From assembly GCA_016700055.1 (NCBI GenBank), contig CP064997.1:2728001-2792000 (forward strand): a DNA stretch of 64,000 nt, read 5' to 3'. The notes below the pieces were generated by a model. That model saw only the letters and a list, made by a program, of their open reading frames with translations, made no database searches and was not told the origin of the DNA. A program made the translations under genes and the position numbers. Each line of letters starts with the position of its first letter. Positions within the stretch are counted from its first letter, which is position 1. This document shows, piece after piece, positions 17,322 through 26,597 of this stretch. Origin of the DNA: Actinomycetota bacterium. Its GTDB lineage: Bacteria > Actinomycetota > Acidimicrobiia > Acidimicrobiales > Ilumatobacteraceae.

Positions 17322-17899
17322 TCCCGCTCCGCGGCCAAGCGCTTGACGAGCGGTCGGGCCAGTGCGCCGAGGCAGAGACCAACTACAGCACCGCCGGCCA
17401 CGTCGGAGGCGTGGTGGATGCGCACGTATGCGCGACTGGTGCCGACGATCACGGCCACGGCGGCGAAGAGCGGCGCGCGGCGCGGCGACCAGGTGGACAG
17501 CACCGTGGCAGCGAACGCGGCTGAGCTGGCGTGCCCGCTGGGGAAGGACGTGGTGGACGGTGTGCGGACGGTGAACCGCTCGTCGCCGGAGGCGGTCGGG
17601 CGCTGGCGCCGGAACAGGCGCTTCAACCCCTGGTTGACGAGCAGGCTCTCGGCGCCGAGCAGGGCGGAGAGCGCGAGAGCCTGGCGCCGCTCGCGTCGGC
17701 CGCCGGCGAGGGCGCGGGCGGCCCCGATCGCGTGCCAGACGAGGCTGAAGTCGCCGACGTGGCTCGCCGTGGTGAACACCGCGTCGGTCACCGGGTTGCC
17801 GCGCACCCGTTCGAGCAGGGCGTCGATCCGCTCGTCGGCGGCCGCGACGGCGGTGCCGAGGTGGCCGACGCCGGGGACGCTCGCCGGTGAGGCGCTCAC
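17318..17899 (-). CDS. PAP2-superfamily membrane phosphatase
   Basis: 193 residues from GTG 17899, whose GTGA overlaps the stop of the upstream nuclease gene. The three PAP2 signatures are in order: KRLFRRQRPTA, FPSGHASSAA and SRAYVRIHHASDV, with the catalytic His residues in place. Several hydrophobic helices flank them. Activity should be dephosphorylation of a lipid phosphate (phosphatidic acid or polyprenyl pyrophosphate) at the membrane. Given the WS/DGAT gene two positions downstream, a phosphatidate phosphatase supplying diacylglycerol is an attractive inference. Confidence 0.85.
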   Translation of the reverse strand: MSASPASVPGVGHLGTAVAAADERIDALLERVRGNPVTDAVFTTASHVGDFSLVWHAIGAARALAGGRRERRQALALSALLGAESLLVNQGLKRLFRRQRPTASGDERFTVRTPSTTSFPSGHASSAAFAATVLSTWSPRRAPLFAAVAVIVGTSRAYVRIHHASDVAGGAVVGLCLGALARPLVKRLAAERE

Positions 17900-18750
17900 G
17901 ACGACAGACGGGCGCGCACCTCAACGGCGGCGCGCTCTGGGTCGCCGCCGAACGCCGGGCACCATTGCTGGAAGGCACAGCCGGCGCAGAGGCGCCCGGG
18001 CCGAGGACGGAACTGACCGCTGCGACACGCCGATTCGACCGCTCGCCACACCGCGGTGGTGCGCGTGGAGATGAACTTGACCGACTGCTCGGAGGGTCTG
18101 GTCTCGATCACCTCGCTGTCGCGCAGGTACATCAGGCGGATGCGTGCGGGGCGTCGCCCGAAGACCTGTTCGCAGAGGAACGAGTAGAAGTGCACCCCGC
18201 CGAGGCGCTGCTGCTCGTATGCCCTGGCCGGCGAGCGGCCGGTCTTGTAGTCGGTGACGACCAGCTCACCGTCGTCGTCGAGATCGAGGCGGTCGATGAC
18301 GCCGCGCAGGCTGAGCTCGCCCACCTTTGCCTCGAGCCGCAGCTCGAGCCCGATCTCGTTCACCCGCGCCGGGTCTTCCATCGCGAGGTAGCGCTCGACG
18401 AGGGCGCGCGCGTCGGCCTCGAAGGCCTGCGCGTCGTCGTCGTCGAGCGACAAGTCGGTGAAGTCGGGGTGGGCGCGGTACTCCTCGATCGCCGCGTCGA
18501 GCGCCGCGATCGCCGCTGCCCGGTCGCGCTGGCCGGCCGGGCGGGTGAACAGCAGCTCCAGCGCCCGATGGACGAGCGAGCCCTTCGTCATGTGGATGCT
18601 CGGTGGCTCGGGTAGGCGCTCGATGCTGGCGAAACGGAACGCGAGCGGACAGCTGGTGAAGGCGTCGACCCGTGACGGCGACAGGCTCGTCGGCACCTGG
18701 AACGGCGTTGCGGGAGCGGTGGAGACCGCGGTGTCCGACATCGGGTTCAT
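17896..18750 (-). CDS. RecB-family / Cas4-like PD-(D/E)XK exonuclease with Fe-S cysteines
   Basis: 284 residues from ATG 18750 (a second ATG lies at 18741). N-terminal LSPSRVDAFTSCPLAFRF is the RecB/AddB/Cas4 signature with the first cluster cysteine. The nuclease core is GVIDRLDLDDDGELVVTDYKTG (catalytic Asp, Asp and Lys). The C-terminus has LCAGCAFQQWCP, giving the remaining three cysteines of a 4Fe-4S cluster. The stand-alone domain of this size is common in actinobacteria and is annotated as a RecB-family exonuclease. No Cas genes are nearby, so CRISPR adaptation is not supported. A role in DNA repair is likely but unproven. Confidence 0.85.
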   Translation of the reverse strand: MNPMSDTAVSTAPATPFQVPTSLSPSRVDAFTSCPLAFRFASIERLPEPPSIHMTKGSLVHRALELLFTRPAGQRDRAAAIAALDAAIEEYRAHPDFTDLSLDDDDAQAFEADARALVERYLAMEDPARVNEIGLELRLEAKVGELSLRGVIDRLDLDDDGELVVTDYKTGRSPARAYEQQRLGGVHFYSFLCEQVFGRRPARIRLMYLRDSEVIETRPSEQSVKFISTRTTAVWRAVESACRSGQFRPRPGRLCAGCAFQQWCPAFGGDPERAAVEVRARLSS

Positions 18751-18794
18751 CGTAGGTAGGGGGTGTGGCAACCGGGGTGATGCCCGGGCACGCG

Positions 18795-19652
18795 TCACAC
18801 CTCGAGGGTGTCGGCGAACGTCTCGACGATGCGGGCGAGGCGCGCCGGGTCGGTCATCGGCCCGTTGTGGTCCAGGTCGGAGTACTGGATGTGGTTGCCG
18901 TGCGGAAGGCGCTCGGCGATCTGCTCGGCCAGGCTCGAGGGCTGGAACGGCTCCGGCGTGCCCGAGATCACCCACACCGGGACGTCGATCTCGGGCAGGT
19001 AGTCCCACGTGCCGTGCGCGCTGCCCCGCTCGACGGTCGCGGCCTCGTACGCCGGGGCGCACTTCAGCTCGACCCTGCCCGCCTTGTTCGCGGACCGGAA
19101 TCCGCCCTGCACGTAGGCGTTCAGGGCGTCTTCGTCGAAGTAGGACGTCGGTGGCCTCCCACCCAGGTCGGCGAGCGCGGCGTCGATGCTCGCGAACGAG
19201 GCGCGGCGCTTGCGGACCCCTTCGACCGCGGGGTTCTTGCGCCCGGGGGGTGTCAGCCCCGTCGGCGGAGGCACGACCGGTTCGTAGACGACGAGGCCGC
19301 GAAAGAGCGTCGGATCGCGGTGCGCGGCCATCAGCAGGCACGCACCGCCGAGCGAGTGGCCGACGCCGATGATGCCGGCCCGGTCCTTGCCCTGTTCGGC
19401 GACCGCTTCGGCGGCAGCGGTCGCGTCGTCGCCGTACCCCTCCCAGTCCACCTCCCAAGCCGGCGGGGCGAGCGTGTCGCCGTGGCCGCGGAAGTCGAGC
19501 GCGAAGCAGTGGAACCGGCGGGCGAGATGGGCGGCGACCGGGGCGAACACGCGCCCGTGAAAGCCGGGGGCGTGCGCCATGAGAAGAGAGGGACCGGTGC
19601 CGCCGAGGTCGTGGACCTCGACGGTCACGCCGTCTGTGGAGAGCACCTGCAC
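18795..19652 (-). CDS. Alpha/beta hydrolase
   Basis: 285 residues from GTG 19652. The nucleophile elbow is GVGHSLGGACLL; the oxyanion region is MAHAPGFHG, and a C-terminal GNHIQYSDLDHNGPM carries the candidate catalytic His. PVWVISGTPEPF supplies the strand before the acid residue. No signal peptide. The general type (haloperoxidase/esterase-like) is clear but the substrate is not. It is the first gene upstream of the nuclease on this strand, with a 44-base gap. Confidence 0.82.
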   Translation of the reverse strand: MQVLSTDGVTVEVHDLGGTGPSLLMAHAPGFHGRVFAPVAAHLARRFHCFALDFRGHGDTLAPPAWEVDWEGYGDDATAAAEAVAEQGKDRAGIIGVGHSLGGACLLMAAHRDPTLFRGLVVYEPVVPPPTGLTPPGRKNPAVEGVRKRRASFASIDAALADLGGRPPTSYFDEDALNAYVQGGFRSANKAGRVELKCAPAYEAATVERGSAHGTWDYLPEIDVPVWVISGTPEPFQPSSLAEQIAERLPHGNHIQYSDLDHNGPMTDPARLARIVETFADTLEV

Positions 19653-19736
19653 TGCGCCATCCTCGCCCCTACCGCTTCGGTGGTGCCAGCCTGCTCCCCG
19701 TAAGGGAAGGCGCGGCAGGCGAGTGGGGCAGCGTCC

Positions 19737-20009
19737 TCAACCGTTGTTGCGGCGCCGCTTGCGCCACCCGATGAACAGGCGGTCGAGCACCACCCCGACC
19801 GCGATGGCGACGACGATGTTCACCCACTGGCGGCTGTTGATCTCGAAGAACAAGAAGTCGACGGTCTTGCGTTCGCGGTTCTGCAGCACGAACATCGCGG
19901 CCGCGGCGGCGACCACGACGAACCCGATCAGGCGCCAGGGAAGGCCGCCGCTCCCCGAGCCCTCGAATCCCTGCGTGTCGTTGGCGTCGGGGTTGCGCAT
20001 CGAGCTCAC
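19737..20009 (-). CDS. LapA-domain (DUF1049) small membrane protein
   Basis: 90 residues from GTG 20009, whose GTGA overlaps the acyl-CoA dehydrogenase stop; an ATG lies three codons in. Two transmembrane helices (IGFVVVAAAAAMFVLQN and WVNIVVAIAVGVVLDRLF) flank a short loop containing KTVDFLFFEI, the pattern of LapA/DUF1049 proteins. The tail is strongly basic (GWRKRRRNNG), which places it in the cytoplasm. LapA relatives act in lipopolysaccharide assembly in Gram-negatives; the actinobacterial role is unknown. Confidence 0.75.
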   Translation of the reverse strand: MSSMRNPDANDTQGFEGSGSGGLPWRLIGFVVVAAAAAMFVLQNRERKTVDFLFFEINSRQWVNIVVAIAVGVVLDRLFIGWRKRRRNNG

Positions 20010-21118
20010 GGTTTCGGCTCCCTGGGCAGTCCGAGCAGGCGCTCACCGATGATGTTGCGCTGTACCTGGCTGGTCCCCCCGGCGATTCGCCCGCCGGGTG
20101 CGGCGAGCATCCCGAGCGCGGCTGCGCCGTCGAGGGTCGCCTCGAGCCCGGCCAGGTCACCCCGCAGCATCGTCATCTCGAACATCATCTCCGTAATCCC
20201 GAGCTTCATCAAGGATGCGGCGGTCGAGGCGACCGCGCCCTGTCGCTGCGCCAGCGCCTTGTAGGCGGTGCCGGTGGCGAGCAGGCGGGTGAGGCGGTCC
20301 TTCTCCACCGCCGAGAGGCTGGCGCTTCCCGCCAGGCCGGCGAAGGCCGCGAGCCGACGTTCGAGGGAGATCACGCTTGTGCCGATGTGGCCGCGCTCGC
20401 TGGTGAGCACCGCCATGCCGACTCCCCAGCCGCCGTGCAGCGGGCCGAGCAGCGCTTCGACCGGCACCTCGACATCGGTGAGGAAGACCTCGTCGAACTC
20501 GCTCTCCCCGGTCATCTGGCGAAGCGGGCGCACCTCGATGCCGGGCAGGCGCATGTCGAGCAGGAAGAACGAGATGCCCTCGTGCTTCTTCGCCTCCGGG
20601 TCCGTGCGCGCCATCAGGATGCCCCAGTTGCTGTAGCGCCCTCCCGAGCACCACACCTTCTGGCCGTTCACCACGTATCGGTCGCCGTCGCGTTCGGCGC
20701 GGGTGGTGAGCGAGCCGAGGTCACTGCCCGCTCCCGGTTCGCTGAACAACTGGCACCACACGTGCTCGGCCCGCAGAGTCGCCGACAGATGCTCGGTCTG
20801 CTGCGCAGCGGTGCCGTAGCGCAGGACCGCTCCGCCGGCGAGCACCAGCCCGACCATGTTGAGCACCGCCGGCACCCCGGCGCGGGCGCACTCGAGCATC
20901 CAGATGCCGTTGTGCTCGGGGCCGAGCCCCCTGCCGCCGAACTCGACGGGCCAGTGGATGCCGGCGAAGCCGGCGTCGTGGATCCGGCGCTGCCAGGCGA
21001 TGCCGGCATCCACCAGGTCGGGTGGGCAGATCGCGCCGTAGTCGCCGGGAGCGTGCTCGCGGTTGGCCGCCAGCCATTCGCGCGCTGTGGCCTGGAACTC
21101 CTCGACGCTGCCGGACAC
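20006..21118 (-). CDS. Acyl-CoA dehydrogenase
   Basis: 370 residues from GTG 21118. Characteristic blocks: CQLFSEPGAGSDLGSLTTRAERDGD, YVVNGQKVWCSGG, then a helical C-terminal domain ending GGTSQVQRNIIGERLLGLPRE. The second block matches the FAD-binding middle domain and the last block the closing helix bearing the flavin-contacting QxxRN. The length is normal. The enzyme should introduce an alpha-beta double bond in an acyl-CoA, passing electrons to ETF. It sits 26 bases after the SDR gene on the same strand, so a shared catabolic unit is likely. Substrate class (fatty acid, sterol side chain, terpenoid) is not readable. Confidence 0.9.
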   Translation of the reverse strand: MSGSVEEFQATAREWLAANREHAPGDYGAICPPDLVDAGIAWQRRIHDAGFAGIHWPVEFGGRGLGPEHNGIWMLECARAGVPAVLNMVGLVLAGGAVLRYGTAAQQTEHLSATLRAEHVWCQLFSEPGAGSDLGSLTTRAERDGDRYVVNGQKVWCSGGRYSNWGILMARTDPEAKKHEGISFFLLDMRLPGIEVRPLRQMTGESEFDEVFLTDVEVPVEALLGPLHGGWGVGMAVLTSERGHIGTSVISLERRLAAFAGLAGSASLSAVEKDRLTRLLATGTAYKALAQRQGAVASTAASLMKLGITEMMFEMTMLRGDLAGLEATLDGAAALGMLAAPGGRIAGGTSQVQRNIIGERLLGLPREPKP

Positions 21119-21144
21119 CGCCGAGAACGTAACTGCTCGTCTCG

Positions 21145-22038
21145 CTACTTGAAGAAGGGTAGGAAGAGGGCGGTTTCCTCACCCAGGTTCGCGGGCACCG
21201 AGTAGCCGGTCTGGTCGGTCACCGTGTCCCAGTTGTCGCGGAGGTCCTCCGGCGCGAGGTCGGCCTTCCAGTAGCCCTTGGTCTCACCGATGAACACCTG
21301 CGCGACGCGGCCCCCGCCGACGGAGAAGACCTGTCCCGAGACCGGGCACTCCTCGTGGGTCAAGAACGCGACGAGGGGCGAGACGAGGGCCGGGTCGAGC
21401 CTGTCGCCGAGGCCGCCCAGGATGTCCTCGGTCATCCTGGTGAGAGCAAGCGGGGCGATCGCGTTGGCCTTGATGCCGTACTTCGCGCCTTCCACGGCGA
21501 GCACGCGGGTGAATCCGACGAGGCCCATCTTCGCCGCGCCGTAGTTCGTCTGGCCGAAGTTGCCGAAGATCCCCGCCGCCGACGACGTGGACACGATCCG
21601 GCCGTAACCCTGCTCTCGCATGTGGAGCCAGGCGGGCTGGGTGACGTAGAAGGCACCCGCGAGGTGCACGTCGAGCACCGGCCCGAGCAGATCGGGGCCC
21701 ATGTTGTTGAAGGACTTGTCGCGCAGGATGCCGGCGTTGTTGACGACGATGTCGACCCGTCCGAAGGAATCGACCGCCGTCTGCACGATCGCCGCGCCGC
21801 CCTCGGGGGTGGCCACCGAGTTGTGGTCTGCCACGGCCTCGCCGCCGGCGGCGCGGATCTCTTCGACGACCCGCTCGGCCGCACTCGTGCTCTCCCCGGT
21901 CCCGTCGATCGAGCCGCCGAGATCGTTGACGACCACGAGTGCGCCTCGTCCGGCGAGAAGCAGGGCGTGCTGGCGGCCGAGGCCTCCGCCGGCACCGGTG
22001 ATGATCGCAACCTTGCCGTCGTAACCGAGATCGGACAT
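21145..22038 (-). CDS. SDR resembling the hydroxyacyl-CoA dehydrogenase half of MFE-2
   Basis: 297 residues from ATG 22038, set by a good upstream AGGAG; the longer open frame belongs to the ligase antisense. TGAGGGLGRQHALLLA, VVVNDLGGSIDGTGES and GGEAVADHNSVA closely resemble the NAD-dependent (3R)-hydroxyacyl-CoA dehydrogenase domain of peroxisomal multifunctional enzyme 2. The active site TSSAAGIFGNFGQTNYGAAKMG is intact. It shares this pattern with the SDR at 47307, a clear paralogue. Together with the acyl-CoA dehydrogenase and ligase around it, it forms most of a beta-oxidation spiral. Confidence 0.87.
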   Translation of the reverse strand: MSDLGYDGKVAIITGAGGGLGRQHALLLAGRGALVVVNDLGGSIDGTGESTSAAERVVEEIRAAGGEAVADHNSVATPEGGAAIVQTAVDSFGRVDIVVNNAGILRDKSFNNMGPDLLGPVLDVHLAGAFYVTQPAWLHMREQGYGRIVSTSSAAGIFGNFGQTNYGAAKMGLVGFTRVLAVEGAKYGIKANAIAPLALTRMTEDILGGLGDRLDPALVSPLVAFLTHEECPVSGQVFSVGGGRVAQVFIGETKGYWKADLAPEDLRDNWDTVTDQTGYSVPANLGEETALFLPFFK

Positions 22039-22130
22039 GTTCGCTCCTGAAGGGGGATCGGGGACCGTCTCGACGCTACGGCTCGTCCGCATCGTGGACC
22101 AAGCCGCCAATCGAGGGGCTCGGCCGGCCT

Positions 22131-23786
22131 TCAGCGCGCCGGGGGATCGAAGCGTTCGAGGGCGTCCGAGGTGAGCTGGCGGTAGTCGAGCTTGCCGTTG
22201 GCCGCGCGCCCGACGGTTGCCAGCGGCAAGACGCGCTTCGGCGCCTTGTAGTGGGCGAGTCGGGACTTGACGTGCGCGATCAGCGCCGCCTCGTCCACCT
22301 CGAAGCCGACGTGGGGTTCGACGAGCGCGGTGATCGCCTGGCCGAAGCGCTCGTCGGGCACACCGATGACGGCGGCGTCGGCGACCGACGGGTGCTCCTT
22401 CAGCACCTCTTCCACCTCTTCGGGGTACACCTTCTCCCCACCGGTGTTGATGCACTGGCTGCCCCGCCCGAGCAGCCTCACCGACCCGTCGGCCTCGACC
22501 TCGGCCCAGTCGCCGGGGATCGACCAGCGGACACCGTCGAACACCTGGAACGTGGACGCCGACTTCTCGGGGTCCTTGTAGTAGCCGACCGGGGTGAAGC
22601 CGCGCAGGGCGACGCGGCCGCGCTCGCTGCTGCCCGGGGTCACCTCGCGGCCGTCCTCGGTGAGCACCTTCGTGAACGGGCCGAGCTCGAACTTGGCCGT
22701 GCCGCCGCTCGCGCCGTCCTTGGAGACGGTGTTCTGGGCCATGCCGATCGCCTCCGACGAACCTAGCGCGTCGACCATGATCAGGCGCTCGTTGTGGCGG
22801 AGCAGGCCGGCCTTCGACTCGGCCGACCACATCACGCCGCTCGACACCACCACGCGCAGGCTGGAGAAGTCCCACCGGGTGGGCTCCGCGTCGAGGGCGC
22901 GCAGGATCGGCTTCGCGAACGCGTCGCCGACGATCGACATCGACGTGATCCGCCGGCGCTCGATCGTGTCGAGGAGCTCGACCGGGTCGAAGTGACGACC
23001 CTCCATCGTGACGATGCACCCCGCGGCGAGCATGTTCGTCATCGCGTTGAACAGCCCCGTGCCGTGCATCAGCGGAGCCGCCGGAAGGTTGCGCGGCCCG
23101 GGACCGGTGATGCGCTCGCCAAGCGCGTCGAGATCTTCTTCGGGGGGCAAGCGGCGCTTCGACGTCGCGTCGAGGCTGCCGAGCAGGTCCATCTGCTGCC
23201 ACATGACGCCCTTGGGCATGCCGGTGGTGCCGCCGGTGTAGAGCAGCAGCAGATGTTCACCTCGCCGCCCCCAGGGGGCGACCGTTCGCGCCGAGTCGGC
23301 GGACGACGCGGCGGACGCAGCAGCCTCGTACGGGACGGCCCACGGTGGGCAGCCGCCGGTCGAGTCGTCCACCCAGAGCCAGGTCTTCACCGCCGGCACG
23401 CGGTGGCGCAGGGGGTCGATGCGTTCGGCGAAGGTGCCGTGGAACACCACCGCGACCGCGTCGGCGTTGTCCCACAGGTAGACGAGCTCGTCGGCGGAGT
23501 ACCGGTAGTTCGTGTTGACCGGTACCAGGCCGGCCTTGAACAGCGCGAACACCGTCTCCATGTACTCGGGGCAGTTGTGCAGGTAGAGCGCGACCTTGTC
23601 CTGCTCGGACGCCCCGCTGTCGAGCAGGACGCGCGCGATGCCGTCTGCGCGGCGGTCCATCGCGGACCACGTGAACGTGCGCTCGCCCTGGAGCTGTGCC
23701 GGAGCGTCGGGCACGCGTTCGGCGATCGCCTCCCAGGCGTTGGCGAAGTTCCAGCCGTGGGCCTGCGGCGATGCGTTCATCGTCAC
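22131..23786 (-). CDS. Acyl-CoA synthetase (AMP-forming, FadD-type)
   Basis: 551 residues from GTG 23786 (ATG two codons in). The adenylate-forming signature YTGGTTGMPKG is at about 183-193, preceded by the N-terminal substrate domain. The C-terminal domain carries INTGGEKVYPEEVEE and GRAANGKLDYRQL with the acyl-adenylation Lys. It activates a carboxylic acid to its CoA thioester. First gene of the minus-strand operon (ligase, SDR, acyl-CoA dehydrogenase, LapA). It is divergent from the acyl-CoA dehydrogenase gene at 23831 with only 44 bases between start codons. Confidence 0.9.
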   Translation of the reverse strand: MTMNASPQAHGWNFANAWEAIAERVPDAPAQLQGERTFTWSAMDRRADGIARVLLDSGASEQDKVALYLHNCPEYMETVFALFKAGLVPVNTNYRYSADELVYLWDNADAVAVVFHGTFAERIDPLRHRVPAVKTWLWVDDSTGGCPPWAVPYEAAASAASSADSARTVAPWGRRGEHLLLLYTGGTTGMPKGVMWQQMDLLGSLDATSKRRLPPEEDLDALGERITGPGPRNLPAAPLMHGTGLFNAMTNMLAAGCIVTMEGRHFDPVELLDTIERRRITSMSIVGDAFAKPILRALDAEPTRWDFSSLRVVVSSGVMWSAESKAGLLRHNERLIMVDALGSSEAIGMAQNTVSKDGASGGTAKFELGPFTKVLTEDGREVTPGSSERGRVALRGFTPVGYYKDPEKSASTFQVFDGVRWSIPGDWAEVEADGSVRLLGRGSQCINTGGEKVYPEEVEEVLKEHPSVADAAVIGVPDERFGQAITALVEPHVGFEVDEAALIAHVKSRLAHYKAPKRVLPLATVGRAANGKLDYRQLTSDALERFDPPAR

Positions 23787-23830
23787 CGAGCGTAAGCCCT
23801 CCTGCGTACGTCTCGGCCTAACGTTCCGCC

Positions 23831-25063
23831 ATGGACTTCCAGCTCCCCGCCGACGACGATCCGCGCCGACTCGCCGTCAGAGAGTGGCTCGCCGCCAATC
23901 CGGACCCGAGTCCCCGAGAGCTGGCCGGAGCCGGGTACGTCGTGCCGCATTGGCCGGCGCCGTACGGCCTCGGGGCCGACCCCGTCCACCAGCTGATCAT
24001 CGACGAAGAGCTGTCCGCGGCCCGGGTGCGCCGGCCGGTGAACCCGATCGGCATCGGCTGGGCGGGCCCGACGATCCTCTACGGCGGCACCGCCGAGCAG
24101 GCGGCGCGATACCTGCCGCCGCTGCTCGCGGGCGAGGAGTTCTGGTGCCAGCTGTTCAGCGAGCCGGGTAGCGGCAGCGACCTCGCCAACCTCGGCACGC
24201 GCGCCGTGCGCGACGGTGACGAATACGTCGTCAACGGCCAGAAGATCTGGACCTCGGGCGCCCAGTACGCGAAGTACGGCATCCTGATCGCCCGCACCGA
24301 CCCAGACGCCAGCAAGCGCAAGGGCATCTCCTACCTCATCTGCCCGATGGACGCCCCGGGCATCGAGATCCGCCCGATCACCGAGATCACCGGCGGGCAC
24401 ACCTTCAACGAGGTGTTCTTCACCGACGTCAGGATCCCGGCCGCGAACCTGGTCGGCACCGAAGGGGACGGGTGGCGCTTGGCGAAGGTGACCCTCGGCA
24501 ACGAGCGCGTCTCGCTCTCGAGCGGCGGTGTGCTGTGGGGCAACGGCCCGACCGCGCTCGAGATGCTCGACGCCGTACGCCAGATGGGCAAGGTGACCGA
24601 CCCGTCGATGCGCCAGCGCCTGGCCGGCGTCTACACCGAGCACGTGCTGCTCGACCTGATCCGCCTGCGCACGCTCAGCGCGCGCCTGCGGGGCGAACAA
24701 CCCGGCGCGGAATCGAGCATCCGCAAGATCCTGGCCGACGAGCACGGTCAGCACGTGATGGCGGCGGCGCGCGACATGCTCGGCGCGTCGGGGATGCTCA
24801 CCGATGCCGGCGCATCCGGCGACGAACAGTTCGTGCCCGGCACCGACAGCCGTGACCTCGGCCCCGGCGTGCCCCCGCGAGACCTGCGCGACCCGGGCTG
24901 GTACGACGGGTTCATGTTCTCGACGGCGCTGACGATCGGCGGCGGGACCGGCGAGGTGCAGCGCAACATCGTCGCCGAGCTCGTGCTCGGGCTGCCGCGT
25001 GACCACGACGTGGAGCAAGGCATGAGCTGGGCCGAGGCTCAGCGCGCCGCCGCCCGCGCCTGA
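23831..25063 (+). CDS. Acyl-CoA dehydrogenase
   Basis: 410 residues from ATG 23831. The blocks CQLFSEPGSGSDLANLGTRAVRDGDEYVV and NGQKIWTSGAQYAKYGILIART are typical, and the closing GGGTGEVQRNIVAELVLGLPRD retains the QRN motif. The stretch EITGGHTFNEVFFTDVRIP is the usual middle-domain strand. It is a second, divergent acyl-CoA dehydrogenase only about 2.7 kb from the one at 20006, and not a near-identical copy. Both likely serve the same catabolic locus at different steps or chain lengths (inference). Confidence 0.9.
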   Translation: MDFQLPADDDPRRLAVREWLAANPDPSPRELAGAGYVVPHWPAPYGLGADPVHQLIIDEELSAARVRRPVNPIGIGWAGPTILYGGTAEQAARYLPPLLAGEEFWCQLFSEPGSGSDLANLGTRAVRDGDEYVVNGQKIWTSGAQYAKYGILIARTDPDASKRKGISYLICPMDAPGIEIRPITEITGGHTFNEVFFTDVRIPAANLVGTEGDGWRLAKVTLGNERVSLSSGGVLWGNGPTALEMLDAVRQMGKVTDPSMRQRLAGVYTEHVLLDLIRLRTLSARLRGEQPGAESSIRKILADEHGQHVMAAARDMLGASGMLTDAGASGDEQFVPGTDSRDLGPGVPPRDLRDPGWYDGFMFSTALTIGGGTGEVQRNIVAELVLGLPRDHDVEQGMSWAEAQRAAARA

Positions 25064-25104
25064 CCCCTTCATCCTTCGCGTCGATCCCACGCGAGACTCT
25101 CGCG

Positions 25105-25893
25105 ATGGACCGCTTCGAGACGTTGCGCACCGAGCGCGACCACGACGTGCTCGTCGTCACGATCGACAACCCGGCGAGCGAGCTGAACGCCGTCGACGAG
25201 CACCTCCACCACGACCTCTGCGAGCTGTTCCGCGGGCTGAAGCGTGAGCGGACGGCTCGGGCGGTGCTGCTGACCGGCTCCAAGCGAGCGTTCAGTGCAG
25301 GTGGCGACTTCGCCTGGTTCCCCAAGCTGCGCAACGTCGGCGCGCTCGACCAGCTACGTCGCGACGGCAAGCAGCTCATCTGGGACCTGCTCGACGCCGA
25401 GCTGCCCATCGTCTGCGCGCTGAACGGCTCGGCCGCCGGGCTCGGGGCATCGGTGGCGCTGCTCTGCGACGTGATCGTGATGTCGAGCGACGCGGTGATC
25501 GTCGACCCCCACGTCAACGTCGGCCTCGTCGCCGGTGACGGCGGCACGGCCGTGTGGCCGCTGCTCATCGGCCCACTCGCGGCCAAGCGGCACCTGCTGC
25601 TCTCCGAGCCGTTGACAGCCGAGGAGGCGCTGCGGCTCGGAGTCGCGGCCGAGGTGTGCGACCCGGTGCACGTCGCCGAGCGATCGTTGGAGTGGGCCCA
25701 CCGACTGGCGGCCCAAGCGCCGCTCGCCGTGCGGGGCACCAAGCAGGCGATCAACGCCCACGTGAAGCGCGCCCTGCTCGACAGCTTCGACGTGTCGACG
25801 GCGATGGAGATCCCGTGCTTCTTGAGCGAGGACCACGTCGAGGCGCTGGCCGCGATCCAGGAGCGCCGCCGGCCGCGGTTCGAGGGCAAGTGA
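25105..25893 (+). CDS. Enoyl-CoA hydratase/isomerase family protein
   Basis: 262 residues from ATG 25105. The crotonase fold is recognised by LTGSKRAFSAGGDFAWF (oxyanion hole strand) and ALNGSAAGLGASVALLCDVIVMSSDAVIVDPHVNVGLVAGDGG. The position homologous to one catalytic Glu of classical hydratases appears as Asp/Gly, so the reaction could be isomerisation or another crotonase chemistry. It follows the acyl-CoA dehydrogenase by 41 bases and precedes the nitroreductase by a few bases, in one operon. Confidence 0.86.
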   Translation: MDRFETLRTERDHDVLVVTIDNPASELNAVDEHLHHDLCELFRGLKRERTARAVLLTGSKRAFSAGGDFAWFPKLRNVGALDQLRRDGKQLIWDLLDAELPIVCALNGSAAGLGASVALLCDVIVMSSDAVIVDPHVNVGLVAGDGGTAVWPLLIGPLAAKRHLLLSEPLTAEEALRLGVAAEVCDPVHVAERSLEWAHRLAAQAPLAVRGTKQAINAHVKRALLDSFDVSTAMEIPCFLSEDHVEALAAIQERRRPRFEGK

Positions 25894-25895
25894 GG

Positions 25896-26597
25896 ATGGA
25901 CGCGAAGTCGATGCCCGTGATCGACGCGCTGATGACCACGCGGGCCATCCGCCGGTTCACCGACGAGGCGGTCTCCGAGGAGGAGCTGTGGACCTGCCTG
26001 CGCGCGGCGCAGCAGGCGCCGAGCGGTGGCAACGTGCAGCCGCAGCAGTACGTCGTTGTCCGTGACCCCACCGTGAAGGCCCAGCTCGCCCGCTGGTACC
26101 GGGCGGCGTACGACCGCTACGAGGCCAGCCTGCCCGAACCCACCGGGTTCCGCGACGTGGCGGCGGCCGAGTCGTGGCGACGCACCCGCGACGCCTCCCG
26201 GCACCTCGCCGACCACCTGGAGGACGCCCCGGCGATCGTGCTGTTCCTGCAGCCGCGAATCCCGTGGACCCCTGCCGACGCAGAGGGGGAGATGGACATC
26301 GGCCGCCTCGATGCCAGCGTCTATCCGGCGGTGCAGAACTTCTGCGTCGCAGCGCGCGCGCTCGGCCTCGGCACCGCGCTCACGACGGTGGTCCGCATCC
26401 ACACCGCGGAAGTGCTCGCGCTGCTCGGGGTGCCAGGCGCGCCGGACGGCGAGGCCCGCTTCGAGATCGCCGCGCTCGTGCCGGTGGGGCGCCCGGTGGG
26501 GAGCTTCGGCGTTGCGCCCCGCAAGCCGGTGGAGGCCGTCACCCACTGGGACCACTGGGCCGCCAAGCGCCGAGGCGGAGCTACCGTGGATTCATGA
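25896..26597 (+). CDS. Nitroreductase-family FMN oxidoreductase
   Basis: 233 residues from ATG 25896; a GTG at 25890 overlapping the previous stop is an alternative. The N-terminal TTRAIRRFTDEAVSEEELW and AAQQAPSGGNVQPQQYVVV are the classical FMN-binding patterns of the nitroreductase fold. NFCVAARALGLGTALTTV and PVGRPVGSFG complete it. Such enzymes reduce nitro, quinone or enone groups using NAD(P)H; the substrate is unknown. The stop overlaps the start of the next ligase gene (ATGA), so it is translationally coupled to the acyl-CoA pathway. Confidence 0.85.
   Translation: MDAKSMPVIDALMTTRAIRRFTDEAVSEEELWTCLRAAQQAPSGGNVQPQQYVVVRDPTVKAQLARWYRAAYDRYEASLPEPTGFRDVAAAESWRRTRDASRHLADHLEDAPAIVLFLQPRIPWTPADAEGEMDIGRLDASVYPAVQNFCVAARALGLGTALTTVVRIHTAEVLALLGVPGAPDGEARFEIAALVPVGRPVGSFGVAPRKPVEAVTHWDHWAAKRRGGATVDS

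Noticed and set aside
17896..18750. RecB/Cas4-like nuclease as part of a CRISPR system
   Set aside because: No Cas1, Cas2, effector gene or repeat array in the window; stand-alone RecB-family nucleases of this size are common in actinobacteria.
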